Shown: positions 33,401-38,143 of the stretch, piece by piece
Numbering within the stretch: position 1 is the first letter of the stretch
Layout: each line of letters starts with the position of its first letter
Notes under the pieces: model-generated
Databases searched by the model: none
Seen by the model: the letters and a program-made list of their open reading frames with translations, nothing else
Told to the model about the DNA's origin: nothing
Source: Alphaproteobacteria bacterium
Lineage (GTDB): Bacteria > Pseudomonadota > Alphaproteobacteria > SMXS01
Reading direction: 5' to 3'
Length of the DNA stretch: 38,143 nt
NCBI GenBank assembly: GCA_030836535.1
Contig: JAURPT010000151.1
Span: forward strand, 1-38,143
Translations under genes and position numbers: made by a program

Positions 33401-33830
33401 GTCCATCCCCCTTGGGTTTATTGGCATCTTCCCCGGCCACTGGATTACGGGGCAGGATTTCTCGGCCACTTCCATGATTGGTATTATCGCGCTGGCGGGT
33501 GTGGTGATCCGTTCTTCCCTGTTGATGATTGATTTTGCGCGGGAAAATGTTGCCCGAGGCATGGATTTGGAAGAGGCCATTATTCAGGCCGGTATCATCC
33601 GGGCTCGGCCTATTCTACTGACCACATTGGCGGTGATATTGGGTACGGCGGTGATCCTGATGGATACAGCCTTTGCCGGACTGGCCGTGGCGCTGATGTC
33701 TGGCGCAGGCGTGTCGTCGGTCTTAACGGTGCTGATTGTGCCGGTGCTCTATTGCCGGGTGGAACGCTGGCGGCAGCGGCGCGACGCGAAGGCCGCCGAA
33801 AAAGATGCCTTACAGGCGAAAGCTCAATAG
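30462..33830 (+). CDS. RND-family efflux permease
   Basis: A 1122-residue inner-membrane pump with 12 helices and two large periplasmic loops (about residues 40-350 and 620-930). The proton-relay pair is in GLLVDDAIVVIEN (Asp431, Asp432) in helix 4. The motif after helix 1 (ETPREENPQIVVPSAQVRVMMPGAS) and the helix 11 region (LTTLAVILGTAVILMDTAFAGLAVALMSG) place it among AcrB/MexF-like exporters of the shorter, less-studied subfamily often paired with lipoprotein adaptors. It probably exports a small hydrophobic compound, identity unknown. Its TAG overlaps the stop of the convergent sulfotransferase gene. Confidence 0.93.
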   Translation: MTEQTPAGQESSHHGTLAWRLANTFTTSRLTMLVIVAVAFFGLFALVETPREENPQIVVPSAQVRVMMPGASSEEVEHLIVTPLEGIMSELPGVKNTYGLAMNSVGVVTVEFFAGEDKEDSLVKLYDRIQTNMDRLPAGASEPHIRSLDVDDMPIVTVTLASAIYDDYALKRVADRVGERLRSLPSVSVVSVRGGRDREVRIDLDPERLFTYGIPLSSVQQVLAASNLAMPAGNVVRDGQLETVFVAGRMRGVEDVRQLVIGQYEGRPVYLGDIADVVDGPPIERDKHGWFTFGAGDPRYVTHGPEQLASVTIGVGKKQGSNAVVMVDEVMNRIHDMEGSLIPHDVYVEITRNDGKKANDAVNLLVEHLGIAAFTVFLVLVVFLGWRAALIVTISVPLVFFVTIGVDLLVGVTINRVSLFAFILALGLLVDDAIVVIENVHRRYEIEGRKARNMAEKARLTVEACAEVGGAANLATAAVVVVFLSLFMIEDMMGQYFTPVGVNVPTAMIASLFIAYTVVPWAARRWLPVPETDAEGHSGEHTHEEGKVARLFRKIVSSSINRAGPRWMLYGGVIVLMLATAMMPAWQFMRSEGVAGPKSPLGVAVAFLPKDNTNTFTVAVETPHGTPLEETNALVRRINAFIVGQPQVVNTQSWVGQMGVVDFVGLLRGSGDRQGSHVAEIRVNLVDKSERATISVDLVRQLRPGIVEIARMIPGTDIQLLEDPPGPPMRATIYAEIYGKDLYMLRQLSDEVTEAFRNSYDMVDVRPEQPEDVLEHRIVVDKEKAALSGVSHLQVAQMLRLLFDEAVLGHIHPTGERHGVPVRVQVPQQYQLDPTRLDRVFVENAAGDAVPLATLVRLEQGVQARPIFHKNNERVTFVGAELTQTAPFYAVVDLDQRLDGLDLSHLEGGQGLKLKTDNLGTERAVPQTINGYTLFWEGELRFTLDAFGDMGLATMLAMIAVFALLVGYYRSFSLPAVAMVSIPLGFIGIFPGHWITGQDFSATSMIGIIALAGVVIRSSLLMIDFARENVARGMDLEEAIIQAGIIRARPILLTTLAVILGTAVILMDTAFAGLAVALMSGAGVSSVLTVLIVPVLYCRVERWRQRRDAKAAEKDALQAKAQ

Positions 33831-34588
33831 CCAAATTCGGCAATGCCGTCTGCAAAGTCCGCCTTGTTGACATAGTTCCAGGCAGAGAAGGACTTGCGGC
33901 CTTCATTGATCCGTCGGAAACCTGTCTTCAGGTTCACCGCCTTTTGTTCAAAAAGGTGTTCCAGCAGCTCGATATTGTCGTCAGCTTTGTTCAGACGAAT
34001 GATATGTCCGTTGGGCAGGTCGCGGGCTGCTCTATACACCTTGAGCCAGAAATTCAGCATGTCACTGATGTACTCATGCTGGTCCTTCTCGTTCAATTCG
34101 AAAAACTCACTGTGACCATGCCGACTGATCAGGTTCGGGTATTGCTTGTCTGAGCGGGTATACATCCGAGCTCTCACGACAGGCACATAGTCCAGCACCG
34201 AGCCAATCCAGTTGCTTGGATCTCGAATCATGAAAACCATGTTGTCCTTTGGGAACAGTTATCCGTATTCGCGGGCGATACTTGCCAGAAAACCCGATGC
34301 CTCTATGCGTGCGTCCAGGTAGCTTTTCCGGCGTCGCAGAAAGTCGTGGTTCGAAAGATTGCGAACCGTGGATACTCGGAGAGGTTCATGGGCCGTCACC
34401 GATTGGTCAAATATTTGAGAGATAAATGTCGTGCCAGTCTTATGGGGCGATATGCAGTAGTTCGTTCGGACATCCCGAATGTCTGTTCTTCTGATTTGTC
34501 TGGCTTGCCAGTCGGATTGTATCGCCAGCAGTGGGTTATACAGGGGCGTTCTGACAAGAACGGACTTGGTTTTGCGTAGCAGGCTCAT
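33824..34588 (-). pseudogene. sulfotransferase-like paralogue 4, interrupted by in-frame TAA
   Basis: This is the last of three tandem copies. The first 109 codons carry SPHKTGTTF and the family core, then TAA (34259-34261) falls exactly where the neighbouring copy has Glu of FGELFPED. The same frame continues for 144 codons (LFPKDNMVFMIRDPSNW, HIIRLNKADDNIELLEHLFEQKAVNLKTGFRR) to TGA at 33824, ending in the family's FGY. A single G-to-T change in GAA or GAG explains it. The part before the stop holds the 5'-phosphosulfate loop but lacks the 3'-phosphate site, so the truncated form should be inactive. Confidence 0.85.
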
Positions 34589-34649
34589 TGGATTATCTTG
34601 GCTTTATATATTCTGTTGGCCGGTTCACGCTAAATGGCCTCGTTAAAGA

Positions 34650-35417
34650 TTAGTAGCCGAATTCGGCAATGGCATCTGCGAAGTCTTCTTTATTGACATA
34701 GTCCCAGGCAGAGAAGGGTTTTTTCTCTTCGTTGACACGTCGGAAGCCCGTTTTCAGATTCACCGCCTTTTGCGCAAAGAGGTGTTCCAGCAGCTCAATA
34801 TTGTCGTTGGCTTCGTTCAAGCGAATGATGTGCCCGTTGGGCAGGTCGCGGGCTTCCCCATAGACTTTCAACCAGAAATGCAACATCGCAGTAACATAGT
34901 CATGCTGTTGTTGGTCGGTCAGGTCATAGAAGTCGTTGGCATCGTAAGGGGTTATCCGGCGCCAGAAGAAATTTCGGCCGAAAATATAGTTCACCCGGCG
35001 GGCGACAACAGGCGCGTAGTTCAGGTGTGAGCCGATCCATTCGCTGGGGTCACGGATCATGAACACCACGTTGTCCTCGGGGAAGAGCTCGCCAAAATCC
35101 TTGGCGACATACGCAAAAAAGCCCGATGCTTCCACCCGAAGGTCCAGATAGGCCTTGCGCCGCCGCAGAAAGTCTGAATCTTGGATATGCTTTAGCGTTG
35201 GGTGATGCAACGGTTCGTGGGCCGAGACAGCCTGGTCGAACATATGTGCAATGAAGGTAGTGCCGGTCTTGTGAGGCGAGATGCAGTAGGCCGTGCGCAC
35301 GTCGCGAATGGGCGTGCGTTTGACGCGTGCAGTTTGCCAGGCCGACTGCACTTCCAGCAAAGGCCGGTGAAGTGGCGTTCTAACCAGTACCTGTTTTGCT
35401 TTGCGAACGAGACCCAT
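34650..35417 (-). CDS. PAPS-dependent sulfotransferase-like protein, paralogue 3
   Basis: A 255-residue protein from the ATG at 35415-35417; the frame is open further but would run into paralogue 2. SPHKTGTTF (residues 47-55) and IRDPSEWIGS (RDPSEW at 122-127) are the two PAPS-binding motifs. LPNGHIIRLNEANDNIELLEHLFAQKAVNLKTGFRR and the terminal SAWDYVNKEDFADAIAEFGY are nearly identical to the adjacent copies. It begins 25 bases after the stop of paralogue 2, indicating one transcript. Tandem copies with altered central segments suggest related but different acceptors. Confidence 0.8.
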   Translation of the reverse strand: MGLVRKAKQVLVRTPLHRPLLEVQSAWQTARVKRTPIRDVRTAYCISPHKTGTTFIAHMFDQAVSAHEPLHHPTLKHIQDSDFLRRRKAYLDLRVEASGFFAYVAKDFGELFPEDNVVFMIRDPSEWIGSHLNYAPVVARRVNYIFGRNFFWRRITPYDANDFYDLTDQQQHDYVTAMLHFWLKVYGEARDLPNGHIIRLNEANDNIELLEHLFAQKAVNLKTGFRRVNEEKKPFSAWDYVNKEDFADAIAEFGY

Positions 35418-35442
35418 GGAAAATTGTTCCTGATATGTTTGG

Positions 35443-36210
35443 TTAGTAGCCGAATTCGCCAATGGCATCTGCGAAGTCTGCCTTGTTGACATAGTCCCAG
35501 GCCGAAAACGGTTTGCGCCCCGGGCTGGTGTTGCGGTGGGCGTGTTTCAAGTTAACAGCTTTTTGGTTAAACAGATGCTCTAACCATTCGATTTTCTCTT
35601 CCACCTCATGCAACCGAATGATGTGTGCCTTGGGCAGCGTGCGGGCGGTTCGATAAGTACGTACCCAGAAGTTCAACATATCGGTGACATATTCGCATTG
35701 GGCCTCATCACCAAGCCTGTAGAAGTCGTTGCTGGCATAGCGGGTGACCTTGCGCCAGAAAAGTTTGCCGCCGAAGTGGTAATGAATTCTTTGCTGCATG
35801 ACAGCGGCATGGTCGAGGCAGGACCCAAGCCAGTCACTGGGATCGCGGATAGTGAACAGCAAATCGTCGTCCGGAAACAGTGCGGAGAATTCCTTTGCCA
35901 TGATCGCGAAATGGCCGGAAGCTTCCACGCGCAGGTCCAGAAATGCCTTGCGCCGTTGCAGGAAGTCCGGGTTGTGCATGTGTTTGAGTGTCAGGTGATA
36001 GAGCGGTTCATGCGCGGAGACAGACAGGTCGAACATATTGGCGATAAAGCTCGTGCCAGTCTTGTAGGGCGATATACAATAAGCCGTCCGCACATCGCGA
36101 ATGGGCGTGCGCATCACCTGCCGATACCGGCGTGCCGAATTCAGCTCCAACAGCGGGCGGTGCAGGGGCGTTCTTGCCAGAAATTTTTTGGTTTTGACGG
36201 CTAGGCCCAT
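35443..36210 (-). CDS. PAPS-dependent sulfotransferase-like protein, paralogue 2
   Basis: This is the first gene of the tandem array, 255 residues. SPYKTGTSF (47-55) and TIRDPSDWLGS (RDPSDW 122-127, Ser130) are the PAPS-binding motifs. The start MGLAVKTKKFLARTPLHRPLLEL and the end SAWDYVNKADFADAIGEFGY are shared with the other copies. The middle (FGGKLFWRKVTRYASNDFYRLGDEAQCEYVTDM) aligns with paralogue 3. It lacks the NLKTGFRR motif of the others, having NLKHAHRN. It is divergent from the hypothetical gene at 36249, only 38 bases apart. Confidence 0.8.
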   Translation of the reverse strand: MGLAVKTKKFLARTPLHRPLLELNSARRYRQVMRTPIRDVRTAYCISPYKTGTSFIANMFDLSVSAHEPLYHLTLKHMHNPDFLQRRKAFLDLRVEASGHFAIMAKEFSALFPDDDLLFTIRDPSDWLGSCLDHAAVMQQRIHYHFGGKLFWRKVTRYASNDFYRLGDEAQCEYVTDMLNFWVRTYRTARTLPKAHIIRLHEVEEKIEWLEHLFNQKAVNLKHAHRNTSPGRKPFSAWDYVNKADFADAIGEFGY

Positions 36211-36248
36211 AACAGCTGGTTCGACGGTTTTGTTGAGGAAGAGGAAGA

Positions 36249-36695
36249 GTGACTAAGCAGTCCGCAACAATATCCAGATTGATTGATACCGTGCAACAGC
36301 TGCAATTTACGGCCACACCCTTGGCCGGGGATGACATGCTGGAAGCCGTCGGACTGTGTTTTGTTCGGGTGACACTGTGCGATCAGGCATTCGACCTGCT
36401 GCTCGACAATGAATATGGCGATGTCGATGACCTGGCCAATCTGCCGCTGGTGCTCAACATGGTGCTCATGGCCATGGACGATGTTGAAGAAGAAGGGGAT
36501 GCCTTTTCCTGGGCGCAGGCATTGGGCCTGCCGGCAGGGGACCCCAAAACAGAAGAATTGTGGGCAAACCAGCAAAAGGCCTGCGTGGCGATCAAGCCAT
36601 TACTGCCGCCAGGGCTGGAGCCTATTTCTTCATGGGATTGGAGCCTGGGGGCAGGTGATGCCCCCACACTCCGTGGTTTAAAGGGCGCTGACTGA
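36249..36695 (+). CDS. hypothetical acidic protein
   Basis: A 148-residue protein starting at GTG (36249) after a purine-rich GAGGAAGA site. It is strongly acidic, with a DNEYGDVDDLANLPLVLNMVLMAMDDVEEEGDAF segment and no signal peptide or transmembrane helix; it is probably soluble. I recognise no family. It is divergent from the sulfotransferase array and convergent with the HicA-like gene, 4 bases apart. Confidence 0.6.
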   Translation: MTKQSATISRLIDTVQQLQFTATPLAGDDMLEAVGLCFVRVTLCDQAFDLLLDNEYGDVDDLANLPLVLNMVLMAMDDVEEEGDAFSWAQALGLPAGDPKTEELWANQQKACVAIKPLLPPGLEPISSWDWSLGAGDAPTLRGLKGAD

Positions 36696-36699
36696 CTGC

Positions 36700-36966
36700 C
36701 TAGAGCGGATAGTCGACAGCCGGGTCTACGCCGCACAGTTCAATGAATTTGCGAACCTTGACGACCATGTCCTTCGGCAGGCTGTGGTGGACATGCTCGA
36801 AGTTGACTTCGTGGCCATTCATGCTGACATGCATCTTGCCCTTTTTAGCTTCAGAGATTTCTGCACCCATATTTCCCAGCACACTGATAACTTCGTGCAT
36901 GCCAAGATTGGCATTGATGGGGTGTGCAAAAATGGCATGAAGGATCTTCCTTTGACGATGGTTCAT
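36700..36966 (-). CDS. HicA-like small protein (toxin-fold), no partner
   Basis: An 88-residue protein. The start NHRQRKILHAIFAHPINANLGMHEVISVLGNMGAEISEAKKGKMHVSMNG and the following HEVNFEHVHH resemble the YncN/HicA-like double-stranded-RNA-binding-fold family in which a mid-protein histidine serves RNA cleavage. The usual HicB antitoxin is not next to it, so it may be a solitary regulator rather than a toxin. A strong AAAGGAGG site precedes the ATG, and an FNR-type promoter lies upstream at 37000-37040. The family call is from pattern only. Confidence 0.6.
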   Translation of the reverse strand: MNHRQRKILHAIFAHPINANLGMHEVISVLGNMGAEISEAKKGKMHVSMNGHEVNFEHVHHSLPKDMVVKVRKFIELCGVDPAVDYPL

Positions 36967-36999
36967 GCTGTCCTCCTTTCCTCTGAGTCTTACAGGTAA

Positions 37000-37040
37000 A
37001 GAATAGGCTTTTGGGCTCTCATCTCATTGATGCAAATCAG
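37000..37040 (-). promoter_or_regulatory. FNR-type class II promoter for the HicA-like gene
   Basis: TTGATGCAAATCAG (37027-37040) matches the FNR consensus TTGAT-N4-ATCAA at all but one base. On the minus strand a -10 box TATTCT (37000-37005) places the start near 36993, putting the box centre at about -40.5, the classical activation position. The gene itself begins at 36966. Confidence 0.55.
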
Positions 37041-37090
37041 TTTTTAGGGGTGATTTAGCTTGGTTGACTAGTCCAGAAGGCAACAAATTC

Positions 37091-37103
37091 TTTACGCCGT
37101 AAA
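37091..37103. promoter_or_regulatory. 13-bp palindrome upstream of the monooxygenase
   Basis: TTTACG-C-CGTAAA, perfect arms of six bases, 60 bases before the monooxygenase ATG. It may be an operator; no regulator gene is adjacent. Confidence 0.35.
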
Positions 37104-37163
37104 TAGATGGTGGAAACCACGCGTCTGCCTGCCTAAACTGGCTGCCAACAAACGAGGAACAGT

Positions 37164-38143
37164 ATGAATAATCCATCTTCAGGCGTGTTGGACGCCATTG
37201 TCGTCGGCGCCGGTTTCGGCGGCATGTACACCATGCATCTGCTGCAACAGAAGGGTTTTGGCGCCCGTGGTTTTGAGCGCGGTGGCGATGTTGGTGGTAC
37301 CTGGTATTGGAACCGTTACCCCGGCTGTCAATGCGATGTCGAAAGCATGGAATATTCCTACCAGTTCGATGACGATTTACAGCAGGAGTGGAACTGGTCG
37401 CAGCGCTATGCGGGGCAGGGGGAAATTCTCGACTATGCCAACCATGTGGCAGACCGATTCAACCTGCGTGACAACATCACCTTTAATGCCGAGGTAACCT
37501 CTGCCGACTGGCTGGATGATGAGCAGCTCTGGGAGGTTTCCACCAATGGTGGGGCAGGCGCTGGGGGTGAGACGGTCCGCAGCCGCTATTTCATTATGGC
37601 CACTGGCTGTCTGTCGACCACGAATATTCCGGATTTTGACGGGCTGGAAAGTTTTGAAGGCGACACATATCATACGGGTAACTGGCCGCATGATGGCGTT
37701 GATTTCACCGGCAAACGTGTCGCGGTGATTGGTACTGGGTCCTCTGCGATCCAGGCGATCCCGCTGATCGCCCAGCAGGCAGAGACGCTGACTGTCTTCC
37801 AGCGTACGCCGAATTACACCATTCCGGCGCGCAACAAGCCGATGGACCCGGCGGTCGAAGCAGATATCAAAGCCAATTATGCAGACTTCCGCGCCAAGGG
37901 GCGCCAGTCACCTTCGGCTTTTGGGGTGACCTATCCGCATCATATGGATTCAGTGCTGGAGGCCACACCAGAGGAACGCGAGCGGCGGTTCGAGGAATTC
38001 TGGGGCCATGGGGGCTTTGCCTTTCTGGCGGCGTTTGGGGACATTGCCTTTAATGAAGAGGCCAATTTCCATGCGGCTGAATTTGTCCGTAACAAGATCC
38101 GCAGCATTGTTGATGACCCTGCCACGGCAGAGTTGCTCTGCCC
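37164..38143 (+). CDS. Baeyer-Villiger monooxygenase (flavin, class B), 3' truncated by window edge
   Basis: 326 residues of an expected 500-600, open to the right edge. The FAD-binding GAGFGG is at residues 15-20, followed by FERGGDVGGTWYWNRYPGCQCDVES, the family's flavin segment, and the NADPH-binding GTGSSA with IQAIPLI. The fingerprint FEGDTYHTGNW (residues 164-174) fits F-x-G-x3-H-x3-W, which separates Baeyer-Villiger enzymes from N-oxidising relatives. It would insert oxygen next to ketones to give esters or lactones, a substrate type handled by the esterase and hydrolases in this window. The ATG follows GAGGAA. Confidence 0.93.
   Translation, partial: MNNPSSGVLDAIVVGAGFGGMYTMHLLQQKGFGARGFERGGDVGGTWYWNRYPGCQCDVESMEYSYQFDDDLQQEWNWSQRYAGQGEILDYANHVADRFNLRDNITFNAEVTSADWLDDEQLWEVSTNGGAGAGGETVRSRYFIMATGCLSTTNIPDFDGLESFEGDTYHTGNWPHDGVDFTGKRVAVIGTGSSAIQAIPLIAQQAETLTVFQRTPNYTIPARNKPMDPAVEADIKANYADFRAKGRQSPSAFGVTYPHHMDSVLEATPEERERRFEEFWGHGGFAFLAAFGDIAFNEEANFHAAEFVRNKIRSIVDDPATAELLC

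Noticed and set aside
1963-34261. Reassignment of TAG or TAA to an amino acid
   Set aside because: Many intact genes in the window end naturally with TAG (argG, SulP, budA, the RND pump, the esterase) or TAA, without conserved sequence following, so a changed code does not fit. Local suppression cannot be excluded.
37064-37092. TTGACT as a -35 box for the monooxygenase
   Set aside because: No acceptable -10 box is found at 16-18 bases, so I do not list it as a promoter.
1-38143. CRISPR arrays, rRNA, tRNA or complete insertion sequences
   Set aside because: No regularly spaced direct repeats, no cloverleaf or rRNA sequence and no transposase frame were seen. The only repeats are inverted intergenic elements, one 13-bp tandem duplication and coding repeats.

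Overview
This 38 kb window reads as a chromosomal segment of an alphaproteobacterium, probably aquatic and free-living. That placement is inferred from GC-rich codon use, gene types (TIGR02466-like oxygenase, F420/deazaflavin-type oxidoreductase, SnoaL/NTF2 proteins, Baeyer-Villiger monooxygenase, MBL-fold hydrolase) and dispersed palindromic intergenic repeats; no rRNA or tRNA gene was seen to fix it further. About 45 genes or gene remnants are supported. All three stop codons are used as normal terminators, and TAG is frequent.

Layout. 1-7.5 kb: small accessory enzymes (NTF2-like, P-loop kinase, deazaflavin oxidoreductase, 2OG-Fe oxygenase-like, cupin, HSL-family esterase), a divergent argininosuccinate synthase and an MBL-fold hydrolase, mixed with three disrupted genes. 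7.4-9.1 kb: a compact non-coding element with promoter, UUCG hairpin and terminator ahead of a NYN-domain remnant; a secreted protein; an FNR-type box followed by structured DNA; an orphan biotin carrier protein. 9.1-11.7 kb: a membrane-anchored FGE-like protein and two low-complexity exported proteins that share a C-terminal module and an upstream inverted-repeat element. 11.8-15 kb: hisI and modABC. 15.1-17.1 kb: a small exported protein and a tandem pair of NeuD/PglD-like acetyltransferases, the second carrying an amber codon. 17.1-24.6 kb: SulP transporter, three HAD hydrolases, and the sulfur amino-acid genes cysK, sseA and metC. 24.8-27.7 kb: budA, a small exported protein, a dienelactone hydrolase and an NTF2-like protein, separated by copies of one inverted-repeat family. 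27.7-36.2 kb: a tetR-adaptor-RND efflux operon flanked by four paralogous PAPS-type sulfotransferases (one before, three in tandem after). 36.2-38.1 kb: a hypothetical gene, a HicA-like small protein behind a convincing FNR-type promoter, and the start of a Baeyer-Villiger monooxygenase.

The most unusual features are the sulfotransferase family around the efflux operon, the high density of otherwise well-preserved genes broken by a single stop codon, two candidate small RNAs (one next to an FNR box), and the co-regulated pair of repeat-rich exported proteins. Cooperation between sulfotransferases and efflux pump is inference from position only.
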